Shown here: piece by piece, positions 49,835-58,515 of the stretch
How positions within the stretch are numbered: the first letter of the stretch is position 1
Layout of the letters: each line of letters opens with the position of its first letter
Assembly: GCF_034720595.1 (NCBI RefSeq)
Contig: NZ_JAYESJ010000001.1
Coordinates: 1,576,001-1,640,000, forward strand
Reading direction: 5' to 3'
Length of the DNA stretch: 64,000 nt
DNA from: Rhizobium sp. CC-YZS058
GTDB lineage: Bacteria; Pseudomonadota; Alphaproteobacteria; Rhizobiales; Rhizobiaceae
Position numbers and translations under genes: made by a program
Notes under the pieces: model-generated
Told to the model about the DNA's origin: nothing
What the model saw: the letters and a program-made list of their open reading frames with translations, nothing else
The model's database searches: none

Positions 49835-50914
49835 ATGTCCCACCCCTCGCACGGCAAGATTCCGGCGACCGTCATCACCGGCTTTCTCGGCGCCGGCAAG
49901 ACGACGATGATCCGCAACATTCTCGAAAACGCCGGTGGCCGCCGTATTGCGCTGATCATCAACGAGTTCGGTGATCTCGGCGTCGATGGCGAGGTTCTCA
50001 AAGGCTGCGGCGCTGAAGCCTGCAGCGAGGACGACATCATCGAGCTTACCAATGGCTGCATCTGCTGCACGGTGGCCGACGACTTCATCCCCACCATGAC
50101 GAAGCTCCTGGAGCGCGAGGGGAGGCCGGACCATATCGTCATCGAGACATCCGGGCTTGCCTTGCCGCAGCCGCTGATCAACGCCTTCAACTGGCCGGAA
50201 ATCCGCACGCAGGTGACGGTGGATGGCGTGGTCACGGTTGTCGACAGCGCGGCGGTGGCGGCCGGCCGGTTCGCCGATGATCACGACAAGGTCGATGCGC
50301 TGCGGGCCGAGGACGATGCGCTCGACCATGAAAGCCCGCTCGAGGAGCTCTTCGAGGATCAGCTGACCGCCGCCGACCTGATCGTCCTCAACAAGACCGA
50401 CCTGATCGATGCCGACGGGCTTGCCGCCGTGCGCGCGGCCGTGACCGCCCACGGCAACCGCCGGCCGTCAATGATCGAGGCGCGCAACGGCGCGGTCCCG
50501 GCCTCGGTCCTGCTTGGCCTCGGGGTCGGCACCGAAGCCGATATCGCCAACCGCAAGTCCCATCACGAGCTGGAGCATGAGGCCGGCGAGGAGCACGACC
50601 ATGACGAGTTTTCGAGCTTCGTGGTCAGCCTCGGTGCCATCGCCGATCCCGCCGCCTTCGTGTCCCGGCTGAAGAACGTCATCGCCGAGCATGATGTGCT
50701 GCGGCTGAAGGGGTTCGTCGAGGTGCCGGCCAAGCCGATGCGGCTGCAGATCCAGGCCGTCGGCAGCCGGGTGGACACCCATTACGACCGCGCCTGGACG
50801 CCCGTCGAGCCGCGCGGCACCCGGCTGGTGGTCATCGGTCTCGCCGAAATGGATGAGGCGGCCGTCCGCACCGCCATCGGCGTCGCCGCCGAAGCGGCAT
50901 CGGCGAAGGCGTGA
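49835..50914 (+). CDS. cobW: CobW-family G3E GTPase, metal chaperone for cobalamin synthesis
   Basis: A 359-residue GTPase. Walker A is ITGFLGAGKTTMIRNIL near residue 15, the metal site is the CxCC motif in TNGCICCTVADD near residue 73, and NKTDL gives guanine specificity. A His/Asp-rich loop (HHELEHEAGEEHDHDE near residues 240-257) could add metal binding. CobW is thought to deliver cobalt to the CobNST chelatase. Position between cobP and cobN, under the riboswitch, supports that. Confidence 0.94.
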   Translation: MSHPSHGKIPATVITGFLGAGKTTMIRNILENAGGRRIALIINEFGDLGVDGEVLKGCGAEACSEDDIIELTNGCICCTVADDFIPTMTKLLEREGRPDHIVIETSGLALPQPLINAFNWPEIRTQVTVDGVVTVVDSAAVAAGRFADDHDKVDALRAEDDALDHESPLEELFEDQLTAADLIVLNKTDLIDADGLAAVRAAVTAHGNRRPSMIEARNGAVPASVLLGLGVGTEADIANRKSHHELEHEAGEEHDHDEFSSFVVSLGAIADPAAFVSRLKNVIAEHDVLRLKGFVEVPAKPMRLQIQAVGSRVDTHYDRAWTPVEPRGTRLVVIGLAEMDEAAVRTAIGVAAEAASAKA

Positions 50915-50980
50915 CGATCCGCATGGGGGCGAGGGGCGTCAGCGCAAGGGTGCTTGAGAGCGGGAGCAAGGCTTCCGCCT

Positions 50981-51214
50981 CGCAACACCCCCTCTGCCTG
51001 CCGGCATCTCCCCCACGAGGGGGGAGAGCGCTGGGGGCGCCGGCAGGGCCAGGCCTGAAGCGTCGAGGTCGGCGCGCGCGCGCGATCGAGATTTTGACCC
51101 AGACGCGCGCAGGCGGCCAGAACCCCCTCCGCCCGAAAGGAAGCGACGGTCCCACCCCCCGGTCTCTCCTCCCTTGTGGGGGAGATGGCCGGCAGGCCAG
51201 AGGGGGACTCTGCC
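50981..51214. repeat. Composite palindromic repeat A (RIME-like), between cobW and cobN
   Basis: Two palindromic modules face each other: 50981-51043 and 51151-51214, separated by about 107 bases. Each has a core like CTGCCGGCATCTCCCCCAC-A/G-AGGGGGGAGAG. The left module matches 57572-57634 at 62 of 63 positions in inverted orientation; the right module resembles 57455-57517. This is the look of rhizobial intergenic mosaic elements (RIME class). It lies in the 353-bp cobW-cobN gap, which holds nothing else I can see. Confidence 0.88.
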
Positions 51215-51267
51215 ACTTTGCCCTGCCTCGTCCCGTCCGCCATTCCTGCAGCCTGAAAGCCTGATCC

Positions 51268-54200
51268 ATGCATCTCTTGCTTGCCCAGAAGGGGACGATT
51301 GCGGATGGGGAGGAGGCGGTGGATCTCGGCCAGTCGCCGGGCGACATTCTCTTCCTCTCTGCCGCGGATACGGAGCTTTCGGCACTCACCGCCGCGCAAG
51401 CCGGCGTGACGACCGGCCTCACCCTGCGGGTGGCGAGCCTTCTGTCGCTGAAGCACCCGATGTCGGTCGATGCCTATGTGGAGCGGACGGCGCGTCATGC
51501 GCGGTTGATCCTCGTGCGGGCGCTCGGCGGCGCCAGCTATTTCCCCTATCTGCTGGAAGCCCTTCATGCCACCGCTGTTGCCCATCGCATCCCGATTGCG
51601 GTTCTGCCCGGCTACGACAAGCCCGATCCGGGGCTCGACGCCGTCTCGACGGTTTCTGCCGAGGACCGGGCGGCGATGCTCGCCTATTTCAGCGAGGGCG
51701 GGGCGGAGAACATGGCGCGGCTGCTCGCCTTCGCCGGGGCGCTCGTGACGGGCGCGGAGCGGCCGGGGGCGGCGGTGCCGTTGCTCAAGGCCGGCATCTG
51801 GTGGCCGGGCGAGGGCGTGATCGACGCCGCGCGTTGGCAGGCCCTTTCCGGCGGGTCGGAGCGGCCGCTTTCCGCCGTCTGCTTCTATCGTGCGCTCGTC
51901 CAGAGCGGCGAGACGAAGGCGATCGACGCGCTGATCGAAGGGCTCGAGGCCGAAGGGCTGCGGGTCCTGCCGATCTTCGTGTCGAGCCTCAAGGACCCGC
52001 CGGCGATCGGAACGGTGGAGGCGCTGTTCAGCCAGTCGCCACCCGATATCGTGCTGAATGCCACCGGCTTTGCCGTTTCGGCCCCGGGCTCGGGCAAGAG
52101 CGGCACGGTGCTGGAGATGACCGGAGCGCCGGTGCTTCAGCTGGTGCTTTCCGCCTCGACGGAGACGCAGTGGCAGGCTTCCAGCCAGGGGCTGATGGCC
52201 CGCGACCTGGCCATGAACGTCGCCCTGCCGGAGGTGGACGGCCGCATCCTCGCCCGCGCCATCTCCTTCAAGGCGCCGGCCCGGCATGATCCGAACGTCG
52301 ATGCGACGCTGGTCGGCCATCAGCCGCGGGCCGACCGCATCGCCTTCGTCGCCGCGCTTGCCGCCAACTGGGCGCAGCTGCGGCGCATGAAGGCCAAGGA
52401 TCGGCGGATCGCGCTGGTGCTGGCAAACTATCCCAACCGCGATGGCCGGCTCGGCAACGGCGTCGGGCTCGACACGCCGGCCGGCACGCTTGAAGTGCTG
52501 CGCGCCCTTGAGGCCGCCGGCTACCCCGTCGCCGACCTGCCGGAAAGCGGCGATGCCCTGATCACGCACCTGATGGAAGGGCCGACCAATGCCGCGCGCG
52601 ACGGCCGCGTGGTGCGGGAAAAGCTTTCCCTCAACGACTACAGGGACTTCCTCGCCAGCCTTCCCCTTCAGATTCAAGATGAGATCGCGGCCCGCTGGGG
52701 CGCGCCGGAGGCCGATCCCTTCTTCCACGATGGCGCCTTCGCCCTGCCGCTTGCCCGCTTCGGCGCCGTCATGGTCGGAATCCAACCCGCGCGCGGCTAT
52801 GAGATCGACCCGAAGGAGACCTATCATTCGCCGGATCTCGTGCCGCCGCATGGCTATCTGGCGGTCTACGCCTTCCTGCGCCGCGTGTTCCGGGCGTCCG
52901 CCATCGTCCACATGGGCAAGCACGGCAATCTCGAATGGCTGCCGGGCAAGGCGCTGGCGCTTTCCGAACTCTGCTATCCGGAGGCGATCCTCGGTCCTGT
53001 GCCGCATCTCTATCCGTTTATCGTCAACGATCCCGGCGAGGGCACCCAGGCCAAGCGCCGCACCAGCGCCGTCATCGTCGACCATCTGACGCCGCCGCTG
53101 ACAAGGGCCGAAAGCTACGGTGCCTTGAAGGACCTGGAGGCGCTGGTCGATGAATATTACGACGCGGCCGGCGGCGATCCGCGCCGCCTGCGGCTGCTTT
53201 CCCGCCAAATCCTCGACTTGGTGCGCGACATCGGGCTCGATGCCGATGCCGGGATCGCCGCAGGCGACGGCGAAACGGAGGCGCTGAAAAAGCTCGATGC
53301 CTACCTCTGCGACCTGAAGGAGATGCAGATTCGCGACGGTCTGCACATCTTCGGCATATCGCCGACCGGCCGGCTGCTGACCGATCTGACCGTCTCGCTT
53401 GCCCGTGTGCCGCGTGGTGCGGGCGAGGGCGGTGACGCCAGCCTGCAGCGCGCCATCGCCCGCGATGCCGGCCTCGCGGACTTGAATGGGAATCCCTTCG
53501 ACCCGCTCGACTGCGACCCGTCCGACCTCTGGTCGGGTGCTCGACCGCCCGCGTTGGAGAGCGTGGACGACGCGCCCTGGCGCAGTGCCGGCGACACGGT
53601 GGAGCGGATCGAGCGTCTGGCGTCAGGGCTCGTTGCGGGCGCGATTGCCTGTCCCGATGGCTGGAGCGCGACGCGTGCCGTGCTGGACATGGTCGAAACG
53701 CGGCTGAAGCCGGCCATCGTCGCTTGCGGCGCGGCCGAGATCCGGGCGCTGATGGACGGGCTCGACGGGCGCTTCGTGCCGCCCGGCCCTTCCGGCGCGC
53801 CGACCCGCGGACGGCCGGATGTGCTGCCGACCGGCCGAAACTTCTACTCGGTCGACAGCCGCGCGGTTCCGACGCCGGCCGCCTTCGAGCTCGGCTGCAA
53901 GTCGGCCGAGCTTCTGATCCGCCGCTATCTGCAGGACCATGGCGAGTGGCCGACCTCGATCGGGCTGACGGCCTGGGGAACGGCCAATATGCGCACCGGC
54001 GGCGACGATCTGGCTCAGGCTCTGGCCCTGATCGGGGCCAAGCCGCTCTGGGATCCGATGTCGCGCCGCGTCACCGGCTACGAGATCGTGCCGCTGGCGG
54101 TTCTGGACCGTCCGCGCGTCGATGTGACCTTGCGTGTCTCCGGCTTTTTCCGCGATGCCTTCCCCGACCAGATCGCGCTTTTCGACAGTGCGGTAAGGGC

Positions 54201-55026
54201 CATCGGCGCGCTGGACGAGGAGGATGCGGACAATGCGATCGCCGCCCGCATCCGCCGCGAGGTGGCAGCGATGACGGAGAAGGGCGTGCCGGCAACGCTG
54301 GCGGAACGCCGAGCCTCCTACCGCGTGTTCGGGGCCAAGCCGGGCGCCTATGGCGCGGGGCTGCAGGCGCTGATCGACAGCGATGCCTGGGAAGAGACCG
54401 GCGAGCTGGCCGATGCCTATCTCACATGGGGCGGCTATGCCTATGGGGCGGGCGAGGACGGCAAGCGCGAGCGCGACCTGTTCGAAGCGCGCCTGTCCAC
54501 CGTTCAGGCCGTGGTGCAGAACCAGGACAACCGCGAACACGACCTGCTCGACAGCGACGACTACTACCAGTTCGAGGGCGGCATGAGCACGGCGGTGCTG
54601 GCCCTGACAGGCGCCCGGCCCGCCGCCTACCACAACGACCACTCCCGTCCCGAGCGGCCGGTGATCCGCTCGCTGGAGGAGGAGCTGGCGCGGGTGGTGC
54701 GCGCACGCGCCGTCAATCCGAAATGGATCGCCGGCATGATGCGGCATGGCTACAAGGGCGCCTTCGAGATCGCCGCAACGGTCGATTATCTCTACGCCTT
54801 CGCCGCCACCACCGGCGCGGTCCGCGATGCCCACTTCGAGGCGGTCTACAATGCCTATGTGGCCGACGAGACGGTGCGCCGCTTCATGGAGCAGCACAAT
54901 CCGGCCGCATTCCGCGAGATGACGCAGACGCTGATCCGCGCCATTGATCGGGGGCTCTGGCGGCCGCGCTCCAACTCCGCACGCTTCGATCTGAGCGAGG
55001 CGGGACAGCAGAAACTGGCCTCCTGA
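51268..55026 (+). CDS. cobN: Aerobic cobaltochelatase large subunit
   Basis: A 1252-residue subunit of the ATP-dependent chelatase that inserts Co2+ into hydrogenobyrinic acid a,c-diamide. It has the magnesium-chelatase H/CobN domain through most of its length, with typical blocks RIALVLANYPNRDGRLGNGVGLDTPAGTLEVL near residue 385, PARGYEIDPKETYHSPDLVPPHGYLAVY, IVHMGKHGNLEWLPGKALALS and YQFEGGMSTAVLALTG late in the chain. Length is normal. The partner CobS/CobT genes are not in this window. It lies downstream of cobW with repeat A in between and 34 bases upstream of cobO. Confidence 0.97.
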   Translation: MHLLLAQKGTIADGEEAVDLGQSPGDILFLSAADTELSALTAAQAGVTTGLTLRVASLLSLKHPMSVDAYVERTARHARLILVRALGGASYFPYLLEALHATAVAHRIPIAVLPGYDKPDPGLDAVSTVSAEDRAAMLAYFSEGGAENMARLLAFAGALVTGAERPGAAVPLLKAGIWWPGEGVIDAARWQALSGGSERPLSAVCFYRALVQSGETKAIDALIEGLEAEGLRVLPIFVSSLKDPPAIGTVEALFSQSPPDIVLNATGFAVSAPGSGKSGTVLEMTGAPVLQLVLSASTETQWQASSQGLMARDLAMNVALPEVDGRILARAISFKAPARHDPNVDATLVGHQPRADRIAFVAALAANWAQLRRMKAKDRRIALVLANYPNRDGRLGNGVGLDTPAGTLEVLRALEAAGYPVADLPESGDALITHLMEGPTNAARDGRVVREKLSLNDYRDFLASLPLQIQDEIAARWGAPEADPFFHDGAFALPLARFGAVMVGIQPARGYEIDPKETYHSPDLVPPHGYLAVYAFLRRVFRASAIVHMGKHGNLEWLPGKALALSELCYPEAILGPVPHLYPFIVNDPGEGTQAKRRTSAVIVDHLTPPLTRAESYGALKDLEALVDEYYDAAGGDPRRLRLLSRQILDLVRDIGLDADAGIAAGDGETEALKKLDAYLCDLKEMQIRDGLHIFGISPTGRLLTDLTVSLARVPRGAGEGGDASLQRAIARDAGLADLNGNPFDPLDCDPSDLWSGARPPALESVDDAPWRSAGDTVERIERLASGLVAGAIACPDGWSATRAVLDMVETRLKPAIVACGAAEIRALMDGLDGRFVPPGPSGAPTRGRPDVLPTGRNFYSVDSRAVPTPAAFELGCKSAELLIRRYLQDHGEWPTSIGLTAWGTANMRTGGDDLAQALALIGAKPLWDPMSRRVTGYEIVPLAVLDRPRVDVTLRVSGFFRDAFPDQIALFDSAVRAIGALDEEDADNAIAARIRREVAAMTEKGVPATLAERRASYRVFGAKPGAYGAGLQALIDSDAWEETGELADAYLTWGGYAYGAGEDGKRERDLFEARLSTVQAVVQNQDNREHDLLDSDDYYQFEGGMSTAVLALTGARPAAYHNDHSRPERPVIRSLEEELARVVRARAVNPKWIAGMMRHGYKGAFEIAATVDYLYAFAATTGAVRDAHFEAVYNAYVADETVRRFMEQHNPAAFREMTQTLIRAIDRGLWRPRSNSARFDLSEAGQQKLAS

Positions 55027-55060
55027 CGGCAGGCGACGAAGGACGATGGGAAGAGGGACG

Positions 55061-55744
55061 ATGAGCGACATCACCGACAGGGAGCCGACATCCGGCGCGC
55101 AGCCGGAAGGGGCACAGCAGCAGGCCGCGGAGGGCCTTGCGCCGGACGACGCCCGCCACGCCATGAAGATGGCGAAGAAGAAGACGGCGCGCGAAAAGAT
55201 CATGGCGACCAAGACGGGCGAGAAGGGCCTGATCATCGTCCACACCGGCAAGGGCAAGGGCAAGTCCACCGCCGGCTTCGGCATGATCTTCCGCCACATC
55301 GCCTATGGCATGCCTTCGGCCGTGGTACAGTTCATCAAGGGCGCGTGGGAGACCGGGGAGCGCACCCTAATTGAACGGAATTTTCCCGATCTCTGCCAGT
55401 TCTACACTCTGGGCGAGGGATTTACCTGGGACACGCAGGACCGGGCCCGCGATGTTGCCATGGCGCAGAAGGCCTGGGAGGTTTCCAAGACCCTGATCCG
55501 CGATCCGCGCAACTCCATGGTGCTCCTGGATGAAATCAACATCGCCCTGCGATATGACTATCTCGACATGGGCGAGGTCGTGCGCTTCCTTCAGGAGGAG
55601 AAGCCGCCGATGACGCATGTGGTGCTGACCGGCCGCAATGCCCGCGAGGAACTGATCGAGATCGCCGATCTGGTGACCGAGATGGAGCTGATCAAGCATC
55701 CGTTCCGCTCCGGCATCAAGGCTCAGAAGGGCGTGGAATATTGA
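55061..55744 (+). CDS. cobO: Cob(I)yrinic acid a,c-diamide adenosyltransferase
   Basis: A 227-residue adenosyltransferase (CobO/BtuR family) that makes adenosylcobyrinic acid a,c-diamide. The inverted P-loop IIVHTGKGKGKSTAGFGM is near residue 63, followed by AVVQFIKGAWETGER and MVLLDEINIALRYDYLDM. The N-terminal about 40 residues are hydrophilic and variable. ATG 55061 is preferred to ATG 55046 as it opens the family-like part. It follows cobN by 34 bases. Confidence 0.95.
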   Translation: MSDITDREPTSGAQPEGAQQQAAEGLAPDDARHAMKMAKKKTAREKIMATKTGEKGLIIVHTGKGKGKSTAGFGMIFRHIAYGMPSAVVQFIKGAWETGERTLIERNFPDLCQFYTLGEGFTWDTQDRARDVAMAQKAWEVSKTLIRDPRNSMVLLDEINIALRYDYLDMGEVVRFLQEEKPPMTHVVLTGRNAREELIEIADLVTEMELIKHPFRSGIKAQKGVEY

Positions 55745-55850
55745 TCCCTGGCGCGTCTTCGATGATCACGGGATCGTCGAGGAGGAGCCAAGCGTCTTGT
55801 TCGTCCCGCATCGTGCGGCGCCGAAAGGGCCGCGCTGAGGCGGACATGCT

Positions 55851-56636
55851 CTAGAACCCCATCCACAGGCGGATGGGGTGGCTGGGGTCGGCGAGCAGCC
55901 GGATGGCGAGCGCGATGCAGGTGACGACCAAGAGCGGCTTGATGACCTTGGCGCCGCGCTTCATCGCGAAGCCGGAGCCGAGCTGTGCGCCGAGGAACTG
56001 GCCGACGCCCATCGTCAGCCCCACCTTCCAGAGTACCACTCCATAGGCCAGGAATACCGCGAACCCGCCGACATTGGAGCCGAAGTTCAGGAACTTGGTA
56101 TGCGCGGTCGCCTTCAGCACGCCGAAGCCGGCCAGTGCGATGAAGGACAGCATGAAGAAGGATCCGGTGCCCGGACCGAAGATGCCGTCATAGAAGCCGA
56201 TGAGCGGGACCACGGTGAGGCCGAAGACGAAGGGCGAGATGCGCTGCAGGCGGTCGACATCGGCGACATTGGGCTTGAGCGCGAAGTAGAGCGCGATGCC
56301 GATCAGGAGGAGCGGCAGGACGGCGCGCAGCACCGCGCCGGGAACGATGGTGGCCACCAGCGCGCCGAGAATGGCGCCGAGGCAGGCGAGCAGCGCCATC
56401 GGCAGCTGCTCTCTCAGCCGGACATGGCCGTGGCGCGCATAGGCGATGCTCGCCGAGCCGGAGCCGAACAGCGATTGCAGCTTGTTGGTGCCGAGCGTTT
56501 CCAGCGGCGGAATGCCGGCGATCAGCATGGCGGGGATGGTAATCATCCCGCCGCCGCCGGCAATCGAATCAATAAAGCCGGCGAGGAAGGCGGCAGCGAA
56601 CAGGAAGACGAGGAGATGAAGGGCGAGATCGGTCAC
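55851..56636 (-). CDS. TSUP (TauE/SafE) family membrane permease
   Basis: A 261-residue inner-membrane protein of the sulfite exporter TauE/SafE family with about eight helices in two repeats. Hallmarks: FIDSIAGGGGMITIPAMLIAGIPPLETLGTNKLQSLFGSGSASIAY at the start and IGFYDGIFGPGTGSFFMLSFIALAGF near residue 130. Family members move sulfur oxyanions or organic anions; a few have been tied to metal uptake in cobalamin clusters. It stands on the opposite strand inside the cob cluster, so a cobalt link is only a positional suggestion. It could simply be a sulfur-anion permease. Confidence 0.87.
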   Translation of the reverse strand: MTDLALHLLVFLFAAAFLAGFIDSIAGGGGMITIPAMLIAGIPPLETLGTNKLQSLFGSGSASIAYARHGHVRLREQLPMALLACLGAILGALVATIVPGAVLRAVLPLLLIGIALYFALKPNVADVDRLQRISPFVFGLTVVPLIGFYDGIFGPGTGSFFMLSFIALAGFGVLKATAHTKFLNFGSNVGGFAVFLAYGVVLWKVGLTMGVGQFLGAQLGSGFAMKRGAKVIKPLLVVTCIALAIRLLADPSHPIRLWMGF

Positions 56637-56947
56637 GGGCTGCGCTCATGCGGCGGGGTGCCCGCTTGTGGCAGAGCGCGTCCGGAAAGGGAAGCCTTGC
56701 CGAACCATCGCCGCACGAACCCCGAATTGCGACGGCGGATGACGGCCCCGGGTTTGACCCCGCCGAGGCGGCTGGCCTACAAGGGAGGCAAGACGGCGCT
56801 GTCAGTGCGTCCGGTGCGGCCGACCGAATCCGGGGCCAGGCCGGAACTGTCTCGATCCCCCGGGGTGTCGTCCCCGGTCGGTCCGCAGGCGCGGCAGCGA
56901 CAGGGCATGGCGCATAGCCATGGGGCCGGAGGGGGAGGACAAACGCC
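56637..56947. other. Intergenic region upstream of cobE, no feature seen
   Basis: These 311 bp are GC-rich and divergent between the TSUP gene and cobE. I see no gene, no cobalamin riboswitch boxes and no strong terminator. It must contain the promoter of the cobE-cobA-cobB-cobC-cobD run. Confidence 0.4.
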
Positions 56948-57676
56948 ATGACCATGCTGAACGACGGGCTCGTGCTCGGCCTCGGCTGCGAAAGCGGAAC
57001 CGGCTTTGCCGAACTCCTGGCTCTGGCCGAGGAGGCGCTGTCCGCCGCCCCGTCCGGTCCCCTGCGGGCGATCGTCTCGATCGACGGGCGCGCACGCGAA
57101 CCCGCCTTGCTGGCGCTCGCCCGCCATTTCCAGTGCCTGTTCCTCTCCTTTCCCGCGGCAAGGCTGGAGGCTGAAACGCCGCGCCTCGCAACCCCCTCGG
57201 AACTCGTCTTCCGCCATGTCGGCTGCCACGGCGTCGCCGAAGCCGCCGCCCTTGCCGCCGGAGGCGCAACCGCGCAGCTGGTGGTCCCGAAGCAGCGCTC
57301 CCGTCATGCGACCGCGGCGGTCGCCCAGGTCGATCACGCGCAAGTTCAAAAACTTGGCCTGTTCTCCTCCCAAAACAAATCCGCAGGTTCAGACATCGAA
57401 TCACTTCCCTTTGGCCAAACGCCTGATCTGCCAGCAGTCGACCCTCCAACGCACCGCAGAAACCCCATTCGGCCTGCCGGCCATTTCCCCCACAAGGGCG
57501 GAGAGACCGCGGGGCAGGCGCTCGGCAGGTCGGAGGCGCATGACCGTGTCGATGTCGACGTTCAGCCGACACCGGCGCCCCCAGCGCTCTCCCCCCTTGT
57601 GGGGGAGATGCCGGCAGGCAGAGGGGGTGTTGCGGCTCTTGCCGAGACGATAGACAGCGCGGGGCTCGTCTCGTGA
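56948..57676 (+). CDS. cobE: CobE-like protein with a repeat-derived C-terminal extension
   Basis: A 242-residue open frame. Residues 1 to about 128 look like CobE/CbiG C-terminal domain: LVLGLGCESGTGFAELLALAEEAL, a middle FLSFPAARLEAETPRLATPSELVFRHVGCHGVAEAAAL, and LVVPKQRSRHATAAVA at the end. CobE usually stops about there. The remaining about 114 residues are low-complexity and are partly encoded by palindromic repeat B: residues 171-190 and 207-230 translate the two modules (for example PPALSPLVGEMPAGRGG). The frame stays open to TGA 57674-57676, which overlaps cobA's start (GTGATG). The role of CobE in the aerobic pathway is not clearly known. The extension may be tolerated or processed. 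Confidence 0.75.
   Translation: MTMLNDGLVLGLGCESGTGFAELLALAEEALSAAPSGPLRAIVSIDGRAREPALLALARHFQCLFLSFPAARLEAETPRLATPSELVFRHVGCHGVAEAAALAAGGATAQLVVPKQRSRHATAAVAQVDHAQVQKLGLFSSQNKSAGSDIESLPFGQTPDLPAVDPPTHRRNPIRPAGHFPHKGGETAGQALGRSEAHDRVDVDVQPTPAPPALSPLVGEMPAGRGGVAALAETIDSAGLVS
57455..57634. repeat. Composite palindromic repeat B (RIME-like), inside cobE
   Basis: Two modules (57455-57517 and 57572-57634) in inverted orientation flank a 54-base spacer. The right module is the reverse complement of repeat A's left module with one mismatch in 63 bases; the left module matches A's right module less closely. The whole element is inverted relative to A. It lies within the open frame of cobE. Confidence 0.9.
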
Positions 57677-58515
57677 TGGCGGGGCTCTTTGCGGGGTTGC
57701 CGGTTCTTCAGCCGGGCAGTGTGTGGCTGGTGGGGGCAGGGCCGGGCGATCCGGGGCTGTTGACGCTGCATGCCGTGCACGGGCTGCAGCAGGCGGATGT
57801 GATCGTCCATGACGCGCTGGTCGATGCGGCCTGCCTGTCCTTCGCGCGGCCCGGCGCGGTGCTCGAATTTGCGGGGAAGCGGGGTGGCAAGCCCTCGCCG
57901 AAGCAGCGCGATATCTCGCGCCGCCTGGTGGAGCTGGCGCGGGCCGGCAAGCGGGTGCTGCGGCTGAAGGGCGGCGATCCGCTGGTGTTCGGCCGGGGCG
58001 GGGAAGAGGCGCTGACGCTCGTCGAGCACGGCATTCCCTTCCGCATCGTCCCCGGCATTACCGCCGGTATCGGCGGCCTCGCCTATGCGGGCATCCCGGT
58101 CACGCATCGCGACGTGACCCATGTCGTGACCTTTCTCACCGGCCATGATTCCTCCGGCCTCGTGCCGGACCGGGTGGATTGGGCATCGGTGGCCAAGGGC
58201 TCCCCGGTAATCGTCATGTATATGGCCATGAAGCATCTCGGCACGATCACCGCCAATCTGCTGGCCGCAGGACGGGGGGCGGACGAGCCGCTCGCCTTCG
58301 TTTGCGGTGCCTCGACCGGCAGCCAGCGGGTTCTGGAAACGACGCTTGGCGAAGCGCCGGAGGCGGCGCGGGCAGCCGGGCTGGAGCCGCCGGCGATCGT
58401 GGTTCTGGGCGAGGTCGTTCGCCTGCGCGCCTCGCTCGATTGGCTGGGCGCGCTCGAAGGACGCATCCTGTCTGCCGAAACACCGTTCCACCCGGCACTC
58501 AAGGATCCGGCATGA
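57676..58515 (+). CDS. cobA: Uroporphyrinogen-III C-methyltransferase
   Basis: A 279-residue SAM-dependent enzyme (SUMT) that methylates uroporphyrinogen III at C2 and C7 to precorrin-2, the entry to cobalamin. Blocks: VWLVGAGPGDPGLLTLHAVHGLQQADVIVHDALV, the loop RLKGGDPLVFGRGGEEA, VPGITAGIGGLAYAGIPVTHR and VIVMYMAMKHLG. ATG 57676 is preferred to GTG 57673. It overlaps the cobE stop by one base and the cobB start by four bases (ATGA). Confidence 0.95.
   Translation: MAGLFAGLPVLQPGSVWLVGAGPGDPGLLTLHAVHGLQQADVIVHDALVDAACLSFARPGAVLEFAGKRGGKPSPKQRDISRRLVELARAGKRVLRLKGGDPLVFGRGGEEALTLVEHGIPFRIVPGITAGIGGLAYAGIPVTHRDVTHVVTFLTGHDSSGLVPDRVDWASVAKGSPVIVMYMAMKHLGTITANLLAAGRGADEPLAFVCGASTGSQRVLETTLGEAPEAARAAGLEPPAIVVLGEVVRLRASLDWLGALEGRILSAETPFHPALKDPA

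Noticed and set aside
50782..53346. 854-codon open frame on the minus strand
   Set aside because: It is antisense to cobN, has the Arg/His/Asp-rich composition of a GC-rich shadow frame and shows no family motif.
53623..55299. 558-codon minus-strand frame
   Set aside because: Antisense to the end of cobN and start of cobO; composition is that of a mirror frame.
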